A program made the translations under genes and the position numbers. Positions 17,074 to 26,187 of a DNA stretch of 64,000 nt are shown one piece after another (the first letter of the stretch is position 1; each line of letters begins with the position of its first letter). This stretch comes from Streptomyces sp. MA5143a. Lineage in GTDB: Bacteria; Actinomycetota; Actinomycetes; Streptomycetales; Streptomycetaceae. The notes under the pieces are model-generated. The model saw only the letters and a program-made list of their open reading frames with translations, had not been told where the DNA came from and did no database searches. The stretch spans positions 29,783 to 93,782 of the forward strand of contig NZ_OLMK01000087.1 in the NCBI RefSeq assembly GCF_900290235.1, in the 5' to 3' direction.

Positions 17074-18069
17074 TCAGTCCCGTAGCCACGGGGCGAGCAG
17101 GCCGCCGCGTTTCAGGGTGGTGAGGACCAGGGAGACGTCCACGGACTCCACGTCGCGCAGCCAGGGGGAACGGGTGACGAAGTGGTGGAGGGCGGCCTCG
17201 TCGGGGAACGCGGTCAGCAGGAGGAACTGGCGCTCCCCCGTGACGAAGCTGGCGTAGCGGACGTGCGCGGACTCCGCGAGGGCGGTGCTGACGGCCTCGG
17301 CCCGTGACGGCGGGGTCCGTACCCAGAGGACCGCCTCCACCGGCAGTCCGAGCACGGCCGGTTCGAGCACGGCGCGGATCCGGACCCGGCCCGCCCGCCG
17401 CAGGGCGCTCAGCCGGCGTCGCGCGGTCGCTTCCGACACTCCCGCGAAACGCGCGAGTTCGTCGTGGGTACGGCGGCCGTCCTCGGCCAGGGCGTGCAGC
17501 AACAGCCGGTCGGCGCGGGCGAGTTCGGGTGGTGGTTCGCCCGGCGGCAGCGGGTCGACGGCCGACGGGGTCGCGGGGGCTCCGTCGCGGAGTGCCGCGA
17601 TCTCGGCGGTGGAGAGCAGGCCGGCGTGCCACTCGCGGATGGTGCGGACATGGCGCAGGACAGGGAGGGTGAAGGTCTCCTCCATGCCCGGCAGGCCGGG
17701 GAGTTCGTCCATCACGAGGCCCCCGAGGCGGTCGCGGGGGCAGAGCACCTCCGCGACGCAGGTCGGGGTGCCCGTCAGGACGTGGGCGAAGACACAGTCG
17801 GGCCGGCGGGCCAGGGCCGTCGCGGCGAGGCGCTCCCTGCCGGGTGCGCAGCGCACCCCGACGACGGTGCTGCGGCCGCGTACCGCCATGGCGCCGATCC
17901 GTACCAGGCCGGACTCCAGGAGGCGCGTTCCCCTGCGGACAACGGTGCGTTCGGGCTCGCCGAGGGCCGCCGCGACGCGGTGCCAGGAGGCCCTGCCGTC
18001 GATCTGGAGGGCGCTGATGATGCGGCGGTCCAGCGAATCCGTCACGGGGCCGGTCGGCGGTGAGTCCAT
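17074..18069 (-). CDS. Lrp/AsnC-family regulator with two DNA-binding/sensor units
   Basis: The protein has 331 residues, about twice the size of a standard Lrp. The first half starts with DSLDRRIISALQIDGRASWHRVAAAL, an AsnC-type helix-turn-helix, followed by a sensor region. The second half starts with RADRLLLHALAEDGRRTHDELARFAGVSEATARRRL, a second AsnC-type helix-turn-helix, followed by an RAM-like domain. Such double proteins are common in actinobacteria. It is divergent from the transporter-amidase pair and probably controls it. The start at 18069 (MDSPPTGP) is favoured by homology of the first helix; an in-frame ATG at 18132 would add 21 Asn/Gly-rich residues. Confidence 0.85.
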   Translation of the reverse strand: MDSPPTGPVTDSLDRRIISALQIDGRASWHRVAAALGEPERTVVRRGTRLLESGLVRIGAMAVRGRSTVVGVRCAPGRERLAATALARRPDCVFAHVLTGTPTCVAEVLCPRDRLGGLVMDELPGLPGMEETFTLPVLRHVRTIREWHAGLLSTAEIAALRDGAPATPSAVDPLPPGEPPPELARADRLLLHALAEDGRRTHDELARFAGVSEATARRRLSALRRAGRVRIRAVLEPAVLGLPVEAVLWVRTPPSRAEAVSTALAESAHVRYASFVTGERQFLLLTAFPDEAALHHFVTRSPWLRDVESVDVSLVLTTLKRGGLLAPWLRD

Positions 18070-18255
18070 CGGACCCACACTATGGCCGATTCCGTCATTA
18101 CCGCTGGAGTTGTTGTTCCCTTCCGTCACCATGGCCCAGCCTGCCGTGAAGCGGAAGCGCAGGGACCGCATGGCCCGCCGTCGCACGACGCCCCTCCCCG
18201 GGGCGTACGGATGTCCCTTGCTCCCGTGACTCCCCTGCATACGGAGGTGGTTGAC

Positions 18256-19581
18256 GTGACCGCGACTCCAGGAAGTCCCCCTCGCTCCCCGGCCGCCGGA
18301 CCCGCCGACTCTGTGCCCACCGGGCGGCCCGAAGCTCGGCGGAGGCGGCAGGCCCTGCTCGGGCCGGGCCTGGTGCTGGCGGCCGCGAGCGTCGGCGCGG
18401 GGGACATGGTGACGTCGCTCGCGGGCGCCGCCGGGTACGGGATGGGCCTGATGTGGGCGATCGTCATCGGTGTCGTCCTCAAGTACGCGCTCACCGAGGC
18501 GGTGGGCCGGCTGTACATGGCGACCGGGCGGACCGTGATCAGGAGCATGCGGGAGGCCGCCCGCTGGCTGCCGTGGGCGTTCATCGCGTTCGTCCTGGTC
18601 ATCGGGCTGCTGTACGGGGCGGCGCTCGGTTCGGTGGCGTCGCTCGCGCTGACCACGCTGTTCCCGGCGCTGCCTCTGCGGCCGGTGGCCGTGGTCATCG
18701 CGCTGGTGTCGGCGGCGATCGTGTACGTCGGGCGGTACACCCTGTTCGAGCGGGTGATGAGTTTCTTCATGCTCGCCAAGTTTCTCGGCATGGCCGTCCT
18801 CGCGGTGGCCACGCTCGCCCGCGCGGACGATCTGCCGGGGCTGCTCGGCACCCTCCGTCCGAGGCTGCCGGAGGGGGACATACTGACGGTGCTCGCCCTG
18901 ATCGGCGGGGTGGGCGGCACGGCGGGGATCGCGTCGTACGGCTACTGGGTGCGCGAGAAGGGCTGGACGGACCGGAGCGGACTGCGTCTCATGCGGGCCG
19001 ATTCGGCGTTGAGTTACACGGTCACGTTCCTGTTCGTGCTGTGCACGACGGTGGTGGGCACGGGCCTGCTGTACGGCACCGGTGGAAGCATCACCGGCGG
19101 GGAGGGCCTGGCGGCGCTCGCGGACCCGCTCGGCGCCGACCTGGGCTCGGCGGCGCGGCTGCTGTTCCTGGGGACGTTCTTCCTGGTGACCCTGAGCGCG
19201 CTCGTGGGCGGCTTCAACGGCCTGAGCCATCTGCTCACCGACGCGCTGCGGACCCTGCGGGGTGTGCCGGACGCCGAGGCGGAACGGCACGGCGCGCGGC
19301 ACAGCCGCCGCCCCTTCCGCCTCTTCGTCCTCTACTGCGCCGTCACCGCGGTCGTCGTCACCTTCCTGGGGCGGCCGGTGCCGCTGGTGCTCACCTACGC
19401 CGCCGTCGGCTCGCTGATCCTGCCGCTGCTGTCCGGCGCGCTGCTGGTCCTGCTCAACCGCCGGGGTGTGGACCCGGCCTACCGCAACGGAATCACCTCG
19501 AACGTGCTGCTGGGCGGCTCCTTCGTCCTCTTCGGCCTGCTCGCCGTCGTCCAGCTCAAGGACTCCCTGGGAGGGGCGTGA
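18256..19581 (+). CDS. Nramp-related membrane transporter
   Basis: The 441 residues include about 11 hydrophobic helices with the Nramp fold layout. The first helix reads GPGLVLAAASVGAGDMVTSLAGAA; the canonical metal-binding DPGN is replaced by GAGD. Helix 6 reads GGVGGTAGIASYGYW and has no MPH motif. Both changes suggest that the substrate is not a classic divalent transition metal. The coupled amidase and Lrp regulator make an amide, amino acid or other organic solute possible, which is inference. The GTG at 18256 has GGAGG 8 bases upstream, better than any upstream ATG. The stop overlaps the amidase start (GTGA). Confidence 0.82.
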   Translation: MTATPGSPPRSPAAGPADSVPTGRPEARRRRQALLGPGLVLAAASVGAGDMVTSLAGAAGYGMGLMWAIVIGVVLKYALTEAVGRLYMATGRTVIRSMREAARWLPWAFIAFVLVIGLLYGAALGSVASLALTTLFPALPLRPVAVVIALVSAAIVYVGRYTLFERVMSFFMLAKFLGMAVLAVATLARADDLPGLLGTLRPRLPEGDILTVLALIGGVGGTAGIASYGYWVREKGWTDRSGLRLMRADSALSYTVTFLFVLCTTVVGTGLLYGTGGSITGGEGLAALADPLGADLGSAARLLFLGTFFLVTLSALVGGFNGLSHLLTDALRTLRGVPDAEAERHGARHSRRPFRLFVLYCAVTAVVVTFLGRPVPLVLTYAAVGSLILPLLSGALLVLLNRRGVDPAYRNGITSNVLLGGSFVLFGLLAVVQLKDSLGGA

Positions 19582-21194
19582 ACCACCTCGTGAACCACTT
19601 TGTCGACCACCCCGCGCAGCGTTCGGTGAGCCCGCCGGAGGGCGGGGCATCCGGCCCCGTCGCCGAACCCGGACTCGGCACGGATCCCGGACGGGGCGCG
19701 GATCGCGCGCTCGCCGCGGGGCCGGCGTACACCGGCGGCCTCGCGGACGACGTGCCGCCCGCCGACGACCTGTGCTTCCGGACGGCCTACGAGCTGACGG
19801 TGGCGCTCGCGCGTCGCGAGGTGTCCGCGCGGGAGGTGATGACCGCCCATCTGGAGCGGATCGAGCGGGTCAACCCGACGGTGAACGCCATCGTCACCCT
19901 GGACGCCGACCGGGCGCTGGAGCGTGCGGCCGAGGCGGACGAGCGGCTCGCGACGGGGCAGCCGGTCGGTCCGCTGCACGGGCTGCCCGTGGCCCACAAG
20001 GACCTGCACGACACGGCGGGCCTGCGGACGACCTACGGCTCGCCGATCTTCGCCGACCATGTGCCCGACCGGGACCACCTGGTCGTCCAACGGCTGCGGC
20101 GGGCCGGCGCGCTCACCCTCGGCAAGACCAACGTCCCCGAGCTGGGCCTCGGTTCGCACACCGTGAACCCCGTCTTCGGGGCGACCCGCAACCCGTACGA
20201 CCTGTCGCGCAGCGCGGGCGGCAGCAGCGGCGGCGCGGGGGCGGCGCTCGCCTGCGGGATGCAGCCCATCGCCGACGGCAGTGACACCGGCGGTTCGCTG
20301 CGCAACCCCGCCTCCTTCAACAACGTGGTCGGGCTCCGCCCGTCGCCCGGCCGGGTGCCGTCCTGGCCGGACCGGGCGCCGTGGGGTCAGCTGTCGGTGA
20401 AGGGGCCGATGGCCCGGACGGTGGCGGACGTCGCCCTGACCATGTCGGTGCTGGCCGGCCCCGATCCGCGCGACCCCCGCTCCCTGGACACGCCAGGCTC
20501 CACCTTCGCCTGGCAACTGGGCGGTGACATCGCGGGGTTGCGGGTGGGCTGGTCGCCCGACCTCGGCGGGGCGGTGCCCGTCGACCCGGAGGTACGGGAC
20601 GCGCTGGCCCCGGCGGTCGAGGTGTTCACGGCGCTGGGCTGCGAGGTCGAGGAGGCCTGCCCGGATCTGTCCGGCGCGGACGAGGTGTTCCTCGCCCAGC
20701 GCGCCTGGCAGGTGGAGCTCGCCTACGGGGCACTGCTCGACGGGCACCGGGACCGGCTGGCCCCGGACGTGGTGTGGAACATCGAGGAGGGCCGTGCGCT
20801 CTCCGGGCCGGACCTGGGGCGGGCGCAGGCGCTGCACGGCGCGCTCTTCCACAGGGTCCGCGTGTTCTTCGAGACGTACGACCTGCTGGTGCTGCCGGTG
20901 AGCCAGGTCGCGCCGTTCGACATCGATCTGGCGTACCCGACGGTCGTCGACGGCACCCCGATGGAGACCTATCTGGACTGGATGCGCTCGGCGTACCTGA
21001 TCTCCGTCACGGGCTGCCCGGCGCTGTCCGTCCCCGCGGGTTTCACCCCGCGGGGACTGCCGGTGGGGTTGCAGATGGTGGGCCCGCACCGGCAGGACTG
21101 GTCGGTCCTCAGGGCCGGGCACGCCTTCGAACGGGCGACGCGGGCCGGCGAGCGGCGGCCTCCCGTGCTGGCGGAACTCGGCGTCCCGGCGTGA
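19578..21194 (+). CDS. Amidase-signature family hydrolase
   Basis: This protein of 538 residues hydrolyses amide bonds through the Ser-cisSer-Lys triad. The lysine lies in PVAHKDLHDT, the cis-Ser in AGGSSGGAGAAL and the nucleophile Ser in SDTGGSLRNPASF. GatA-like features such as the bound Glu-tRNA partners are lacking, so this is a free-standing catabolic amidase. The N-terminal 50 residues are a low-complexity extension. The start is uncertain: GTG 19578 overlaps the transporter stop (translational coupling), while GTG 19590 is farther from GGAGG at 19570-19574. The pair suggests uptake then hydrolysis of an amide compound. Confidence 0.87.
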   Translation: MNHLVNHFVDHPAQRSVSPPEGGASGPVAEPGLGTDPGRGADRALAAGPAYTGGLADDVPPADDLCFRTAYELTVALARREVSAREVMTAHLERIERVNPTVNAIVTLDADRALERAAEADERLATGQPVGPLHGLPVAHKDLHDTAGLRTTYGSPIFADHVPDRDHLVVQRLRRAGALTLGKTNVPELGLGSHTVNPVFGATRNPYDLSRSAGGSSGGAGAALACGMQPIADGSDTGGSLRNPASFNNVVGLRPSPGRVPSWPDRAPWGQLSVKGPMARTVADVALTMSVLAGPDPRDPRSLDTPGSTFAWQLGGDIAGLRVGWSPDLGGAVPVDPEVRDALAPAVEVFTALGCEVEEACPDLSGADEVFLAQRAWQVELAYGALLDGHRDRLAPDVVWNIEEGRALSGPDLGRAQALHGALFHRVRVFFETYDLLVLPVSQVAPFDIDLAYPTVVDGTPMETYLDWMRSAYLISVTGCPALSVPAGFTPRGLPVGLQMVGPHRQDWSVLRAGHAFERATRAGERRPPVLAELGVPA

Positions 21195-21233
21195 GCTCGG
21201 TGTCCGGCCATGAGCCGAACGCCGGTCGCAGCA

Positions 21234-22064
21234 CTAGCCGGGCTGGTGCGCGAGGAGGCCGTACAGGAGGGGGATGCGGGGTTCGGGCAGACGCCACCAG
21301 CCGGACGGGGTGCGGGTCATCCGGGGCCAGCGGGGCCACGGCAGTTCGTCGCTCTCCCGCAGGCGCCGGATGACGAGGCCGGCGCCGATGAGGGCGTTGA
21401 CCACCTCGTCCAGGCCGTGCGTCCACTCGTAGCTGTCGGTGGCGCCCTCCACGGCGGGGCCGTCGGTGTAGGTGTACGTCGCGTCGCGGTGTACGGCGCT
21501 CCCGCCGTTCAGGTAGTCGTGGCGCAGGAGGAGTTCGGGGCCGGAGTCGGGGGCGGGTTTCGGGCCGAGGGAGTTGAGCAGGGGGTGGAACTCGGCGATG
21601 TACGATCTCCCGCCGGGCCGCAGGAGCCGGGTCACGACGTCGGCCCAGCGGTCCAGGTCCGGCAGGTAGCACAGGGCGCCCTTGCCCGTGTACACCACGT
21701 CGAACGTCCGCTCCCCCAGGGCCTCGACCGCGTCGTACACGTTCGCCCGGACGAAGGTGACGTCGAGGCCCGCCTTCCGGGCGATGCCGGTGGCGGCGGC
21801 CACCGACGCCTCGGAGAAGTCGAGGCCGGTGGCGTGCGCCCCGCGCTGCGCGAAGGCGAGGGTCTCGGTGCCGAGATGGCACTGGAGGTGCAGCACGTCC
21901 CGGCCGTGCAGTTCGCCGAGGTCCTCCCACTCCCAGGGGGCGAACCAGCGGGCGGGGTCGAGGTTCTCGTCGAGGGCGTAGAAGCGGCTGGCGAGATGGA
22001 CGGGGGTCCGGGCGTCCCAGTTGGCCTCGTTGGCCCGCATCATGTGCTCATGGGCGTCGGTCAT
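21234..22064 (-). CDS. Class I SAM-dependent methyltransferase, substrate unknown
   Basis: The protein has 276 residues. The N-terminal half is a Rossmann methyltransferase (RDVLHLQCHLGTETLAFAQRGAHATGLDFSEASV, then FDVVYTGKGALCYLPD and RLLRPGGRSYIAEFHPL). The C-terminal part has aromatic-rich segments (TYTYTDGPAVEGATDSYEWTHGLDEV, LPWPRWPRM) typical of the small-molecule methyltransferases of this subgroup in actinobacteria. No substrate can be assigned. The ATG at 22064 has GGATGG about 4 bases upstream. It converges on the amidase, ending 39 bases away. Confidence 0.8.
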   Translation of the reverse strand: MTDAHEHMMRANEANWDARTPVHLASRFYALDENLDPARWFAPWEWEDLGELHGRDVLHLQCHLGTETLAFAQRGAHATGLDFSEASVAAATGIARKAGLDVTFVRANVYDAVEALGERTFDVVYTGKGALCYLPDLDRWADVVTRLLRPGGRSYIAEFHPLLNSLGPKPAPDSGPELLLRHDYLNGGSAVHRDATYTYTDGPAVEGATDSYEWTHGLDEVVNALIGAGLVIRRLRESDELPWPRWPRMTRTPSGWWRLPEPRIPLLYGLLAHQPG

Positions 22065-22086
22065 GACGCCATCCAAGCAAAGCCGG

Positions 22087-22102
22087 GGCCCCGCGAGGGG
22101 CC
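22087..22102. terminator. GC hairpin GGCCCC-GCGA-GGGGCC
   Basis: Six-base perfect arms around a four-base loop lie 69 bases past the stop codon of the leftward gene at 22171. It has no T-run, which is usual in this GC-rich genome, and may end that transcript. The structure is short and could be coincidental. Confidence 0.3.
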
Positions 22103-22170
22103 TCTCGGGGTGTATGTCCGGCCGGGCTCGCAGTCGGGACGGCCGGGCGAGGCGCCCCGCCCCCTTCCGC

Positions 22171-23154
22171 TCAGTGCCCGTGCCCGGTGGACGTGTCGTG
22201 GGTTCCGTCCGCGTCGTTCGGCTCGTCCGGGGCGGCCGGTGCCGTCGGGCCTCCGGCGCGGACGGTGAACGCGGCGGTGCGGACCGTCCCCTCGTGCTGG
22301 AAGTCGAGGAAGAGGCGGTACGCGCCGGCGCTGGGCGCGGTGGCCGTGAAGGAGATGCCGGGGCCGGGTTCGGTCTCGCCGTCGCCGGGCGCGCCGTTCG
22401 GGTGGACGTGCAGGTAGGCGAGGTCACCGGAGCGCAGGGCGACCAGGTGGCCGTAGGCGCCGAGGTAGGGCTGGAGGTCGGTGACGGGGCGGCCGTCCCG
22501 GGTGACGGTCAGCTTCAGCTCGCCGGCGGCGCCGGGGCGGAGCCTGCCGTCCAGTTCGACCTCGTAGCCGTCGACCTCGGCGGTGGTGTCCGGCTTGGGG
22601 AGCCGCCGCGGGTCGTAGGCGCCCGAGGCGGCGAGGTCGGCGCCGAGGGTGAGGTTCCGGGCGCCCTTCGCCGCGGGGGTGAAGTCGGCGAAGACGCGGT
22701 AGCCGCCCGCCCTGGGCAGGTCGACGGGGGTGCTCCAGGTGCCGTCGGCCGCGCGGGTGGGGTGGAGGTGCCGGTAGGTGACCAGGTCGCGTGAGGCGAC
22801 GATGAGGTGCAGTTCCTTGTCGTGTTCGCGCTGGTACGCGGTGACGGCGTGGCCGTCGTCGTCACGGATGACGAGGCGCAGGTCGGCGCGCTTTCCCGCG
22901 GTGACGGCCGTGGTGCGCAGGTCGAGGGTGTAGCCGTCCTCGGAGATCTGCAGGCCGCCGGCCGGCGGCGTCTCGTGCCGCCCGGTGTGGCCGCCACCCT
23001 CGTCGGGCCCCGGTGAGGTCCGGCTGTGGCTGTCGTGGCGCGGGGACGGGCTGTCCGCGACGACGGGTTCGACACCCTTGCCCACCCCGTAGGCGGTGCC
23101 GAAGGTCGCGGCCAGCGCCGCGGCGAACGCGGTGATCCTCAGTCCGGTGTTCAC
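22171..23154 (-). CDS. Secreted protein of the copper locus, beta-sandwich with His tail
   Basis: The 327 residues begin with an export signal (RITAFAAALAATFGTAYGVG). They continue with a His/Ser/Pro-rich stretch (RHDSHSR, GGHTGRHET), two similar beta-sandwich-like halves containing HLIVASRDLVTYRHLHP and HLVALRSGDLAYLHVHP, and a C-terminal tail TSTGHGH. The repeated HLHP and HVHP motifs and His tail could bind copper. It is divergent from copA, with metal-responsive palindromes between them, which supports a role in extracellular copper handling. The family has no name that I recall. The signal makes it secreted or membrane-attached. Confidence 0.8.
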   Translation of the reverse strand: MNTGLRITAFAAALAATFGTAYGVGKGVEPVVADSPSPRHDSHSRTSPGPDEGGGHTGRHETPPAGGLQISEDGYTLDLRTTAVTAGKRADLRLVIRDDDGHAVTAYQREHDKELHLIVASRDLVTYRHLHPTRAADGTWSTPVDLPRAGGYRVFADFTPAAKGARNLTLGADLAASGAYDPRRLPKPDTTAEVDGYEVELDGRLRPGAAGELKLTVTRDGRPVTDLQPYLGAYGHLVALRSGDLAYLHVHPNGAPGDGETEPGPGISFTATAPSAGAYRLFLDFQHEGTVRTAAFTVRAGGPTAPAAPDEPNDADGTHDTSTGHGH

Positions 23155-23210
23155 GGCCGTCTCCTCGTAGGTCGGAAGGGTCCCATCGGAGGGTCCCGAT
23201 GCAGCTCACA

Positions 23211-23227
23211 ATACCCCCCTGGGGTAT
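23211..23227. promoter_or_regulatory. CsoR-type operator ATACCCCCCTGGGGTAT
   Basis: This palindrome, with arms ATACCCC/GGGGTAT, has the G-tract structure of CsoR operators, which bind a copper-sensing repressor. It lies 57 bases upstream of the leftward secreted-protein gene. A second, better site follows at 23257. Confidence 0.7.
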
Positions 23228-23256
23228 CGAGTCAAGCGCTCGGCGGAACTTGCGCT

Positions 23257-23277
23257 GTATACCCCTCAGGGGTATAC
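23257..23277. promoter_or_regulatory. CsoR-type operator upstream of copA
   Basis: The 21-base inverted repeat consists of the arms GTATACCCCT and AGGGGTATAC around a central C, and it is perfect apart from the centre. CsoR binds such sequences and releases them on Cu(I) binding. Further degenerate half sites (GATACCCCCGG) follow at about 23293. Together with the site at 23211 it serves the divergent copA and secreted-protein genes. Confidence 0.8.
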
Positions 23278-23386
23278 AGACTGTATCCGGAAGATACCCC
23301 CGGCCCGTATCCGGGGTCGCTGTTCGCGGGCCCCGTAACCGAGGCCGCCCGAGCGACACGCCCACGACGTACGAGGAGCAGCAGCC

Positions 23387-25672
23387 ATGACCACCACCGC
23401 GCCCGACGCCACCACCGAGGTCGAACTCCTGATCGGCGACATGACCTGCGCCTCCTGCGCGGCACGCGTCGAGAGGAAGCTGAACCGCATGGACGGCGTC
23501 ACCGCGACGGTCAACTACGCCACCGAGAGGGCGAAGGTCAGCCACTCCGTTGACGTCTCCGTGGGCGACCTGATCGCCACGGTCGAGGCGACGGGTTACA
23601 CGGCGCGGGAGCCCGAGCCCCCACAGCCCGAGGGGGACGGTGGGCGGGAACCGGTCGACGACGAACTGCGGCCGCTCAGGCAGCGGTTGGTGACCGCCGT
23701 GGCGCTGGCCGTCCCCGTGATCGCGATGGCCATGGTCCCCGCGCTGCAGTTCGAGTACTGGCAGTGGCTGTCGCTGACGCTGGCGGCGCCCGTGGTGACC
23801 TACGCGGGGTGGCCCTTCCACAAGGCGGCCTGGACGAACGCCCGGCACGGCGCCGCCACCATGGACACCCTCATCTCGATCGGCACCCTGGCCGCCTTCG
23901 GCTGGTCGCTGTGGGCCCTGTTCCTCGGGACGGCGGGCACGCCGGGCATGACCCACCCCTTCGAGCTGACCATCGCCCGGGGCGACGGCTCCGGGAGCAT
24001 CTATCTGGAGGCCGCGGCCGGCGTGACCTCGTTCATCCTGGCCGGACGGTACTTCGAGGCCCGCTCCAAGCGGAAGGCGGGCGCGGCACTGCGTGCCCTG
24101 CTGGAGCTGGGTGCGAAGAACGTCACCCTCCTGCGCCCCGACGGCAGCGAAGTGACCGTGCCCGCCACCGATCTGCGGGTCGGCGACCGCTTCCTCGTGC
24201 GCCCCGGCGAGAAGATCGCCACGGACGGCACGGTGGTCGAGGGCTCCTCCGCGGTGGACGCGTCCATGCTCACCGGTGAGTCCGTGCCGGTGGAGGTCTC
24301 GCCCGGCGACCCGGTCACCGGGGCCACCGTGAACGCGGGCGGCCGTCTCGTCGTCGAGGCCACCCGGATCGGCGCCGACACCCAGCTGTCCCGGATGGCC
24401 AGGCTGGTCGAGGACGCACAGAACGGGAAGGCCGCGGCCCAGCGGCTCGCCGACCGGATCTCCGCCGGGTTCGTCCCCGTGGTGATCGCCCTGGCCCTCG
24501 GCACCCTCGGTTTCTGGCTCGGCAACGGCGCGTCGCTCACGGCCGCGTTCACCGCCGCCGTCGCCGTACTGATCATCGCCTGCCCCTGCGCGCTGGGGCT
24601 GGCCACACCGACCGCGCTGCTGGTCGGCACCGGGCGCGGCGCCCAGCTGGGCATCCTGATCAAGGGCCCCGAGGTGCTGGAGTCCACGCGCCGGGTCGAC
24701 ACGGTCGTCCTCGACAAGACGGGCACCGTCACCACGGGCCGGATGACACTGCTGTCCGTGCACACCGCCGACGGCACCGACGAGGCCGACGTCCTGCGGC
24801 TGGCGGGCGCCCTGGAGCACGCCTCCGAACACCCGATCGCCCGCGCGGTCGCCGACGGCGCACTGGAGAAGCTCGGTTCGCTGCCCGCCCCGGAGGACTT
24901 CGCGAACGTACCAGGCCTCGGCGTCCGGGGAGTCGTCGACGGCCACGCCGTCCTCGTCGGCCGGGAGCGGCTGCTGGCCGAGTGGGCGCTGGAGCTGCCG
25001 GAGGGCCTCCGGCGGGCCGGGACCGAGGCCGAGGCGGCGGGCCGTACGGCCGTCGCGGTCGCCTGGGACGGCGAGGTACGGGCGGTGCTGGCGGTCGCCG
25101 ACGCGGTGAAGGAGACCAGCGCGGACGCGATCGCCGGGCTGCGCGCGCTCGGCCTCACCCCGATCCTGCTCACCGGCGACAACAGGGCGGTGGCCGAGTC
25201 GGTCGCCCGTCAGGTCGGTATCCCGCCCGAGGACGTGATCGCCGAGGTCCTGCCCGAGGACAAGGTCGACGTCGTCAAGCGGCTCCAGGCCGAGGGCCGT
25301 TCGGTCGCGATGGTCGGCGACGGCGTCAACGACGCGGCCGCGCTCGCCCGAGCCGATCTGGGGCTGGCCATGGGCACCGGCACGGACGCGGCGATCGAGG
25401 CCGGCGACCTCACCCTCGTCCGGGGCGATCTGCGCGCCGCGGTCGACGCCATTCGCCTCGCCCGGCGGACGCTCGGCACCATCCGGTCCAACTTGTTCTG
25501 GGCGTTCGCGTACAACGTGGCCGCGCTGCCGCTCGCCGCGGCCGGCCTGCTCAACCCGATGATCGCGGGAGCCGCCATGGCGTTCTCCTCGGTGTTCGTC
25601 GTCGGTAATTCCCTGCGCCTGCGCACATTTGACCCGACGTATTCCAGCCATGCGGACCGCCCTGCGGACTGA
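23387..25672 (+). CDS. copA: Copper-exporting P1B-type ATPase
   Basis: The 761 residues form a complete Cu(I) pump. An N-terminal heavy-metal-associated domain carries GDMTCASC (Cys21, Cys24). Eight membrane helices follow; helix 6 holds the transport motif CPCALG (Cys399-Pro400-Cys401). The phosphorylated aspartate lies in DKTGT (Asp443), the actuator motif is LTGESVP, the nucleotide domain carries SEHPIARAV, and the hinge is VGDGVNDAAAL. It exports Cu(I) using ATP. GAGGAG lies 8 bases before the ATG. Two CsoR-type palindromes control the promoter. No copZ chaperone or csoR gene is next to it, unlike many actinobacterial operons. Confidence 0.95.
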   Translation: MTTTAPDATTEVELLIGDMTCASCAARVERKLNRMDGVTATVNYATERAKVSHSVDVSVGDLIATVEATGYTAREPEPPQPEGDGGREPVDDELRPLRQRLVTAVALAVPVIAMAMVPALQFEYWQWLSLTLAAPVVTYAGWPFHKAAWTNARHGAATMDTLISIGTLAAFGWSLWALFLGTAGTPGMTHPFELTIARGDGSGSIYLEAAAGVTSFILAGRYFEARSKRKAGAALRALLELGAKNVTLLRPDGSEVTVPATDLRVGDRFLVRPGEKIATDGTVVEGSSAVDASMLTGESVPVEVSPGDPVTGATVNAGGRLVVEATRIGADTQLSRMARLVEDAQNGKAAAQRLADRISAGFVPVVIALALGTLGFWLGNGASLTAAFTAAVAVLIIACPCALGLATPTALLVGTGRGAQLGILIKGPEVLESTRRVDTVVLDKTGTVTTGRMTLLSVHTADGTDEADVLRLAGALEHASEHPIARAVADGALEKLGSLPAPEDFANVPGLGVRGVVDGHAVLVGRERLLAEWALELPEGLRRAGTEAEAAGRTAVAVAWDGEVRAVLAVADAVKETSADAIAGLRALGLTPILLTGDNRAVAESVARQVGIPPEDVIAEVLPEDKVDVVKRLQAEGRSVAMVGDGVNDAAALARADLGLAMGTGTDAAIEAGDLTLVRGDLRAAVDAIRLARRTLGTIRSNLFWAFAYNVAALPLAAAGLLNPMIAGAAMAFSSVFVVGNSLRLRTFDPTYSSHADRPAD

Positions 25673-26187
25673 ACCGGAAAGGGGCGGTCCGCGTCGCGGC
25701 CGACGCGGCGCGACGCGGCCGCCCCTCGCCGAAACCCGCGCCGATCGCCGCCCCCGATCCACCCCACCCCGATATCCCGGCGAAATCGGCGAACACCTTC
25801 CGGACAACTCCCCAGGCGCAGCGGGAGGGGCACGCGATCACTCCCGATGGACCGGACCGGCGAACGTCTTTGACGACGTTGCGGCCTTTCACCGGCCCGG
25901 ACCGCGATCCCTCCATTCCCGCGCGTTATCACCGCGTTGTCGACTCACACCCGTCGCTCGCGGCACGGGATATCCCTCAGGAAAGCGAAAAGCAATTCAC
26001 CACCGAAAGGGGCACTCCCGAAACACAGGGCGTGGGGCCACGTCGGCCCGAGGCACGGCAGCCGATTCCGGTGACGCACAGCGACCACGGCCGTGCCGGC
26101 TCGAACTCCCGTACCGAACACGCCACATCCCCCGCGATCCCAGGACGGCACTTCTCTTCCCACGTCGACGGGGCTTAGCGTCCCGGC
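25673..26187. other. Intergenic region after copA
   Basis: I support no gene in this 515-base stretch. Open frames on both strands have no recognisable domain or ribosome site. It is slightly less GC-rich than average and contains the inverted repeat AACGTC-N6-GACGTT at 25863-25880. The promoter for the SDR gene at 26188 lies at the right end. Confidence 0.5.

Noticed and set aside
18069..19650. Extension of the Lrp regulator frame upstream on the minus strand, across the transporter
   Set aside because: The extension is antisense to an obvious membrane transporter and has low-complexity Arg/Gln/Gly composition; the regulator starts at 18069 or 18132.
22862..25807. 981-codon minus-strand frame antisense to copA
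   Set aside because: It covers copA in antisense and has only Gly/Arg/Asp/Gln-rich sequence; copA carries every catalytic motif.
25870..26178. 102-codon plus-strand frame in the gap after copA
   Set aside because: No ribosome site, domain or conserved-looking pattern, and composition differs from real genes nearby.
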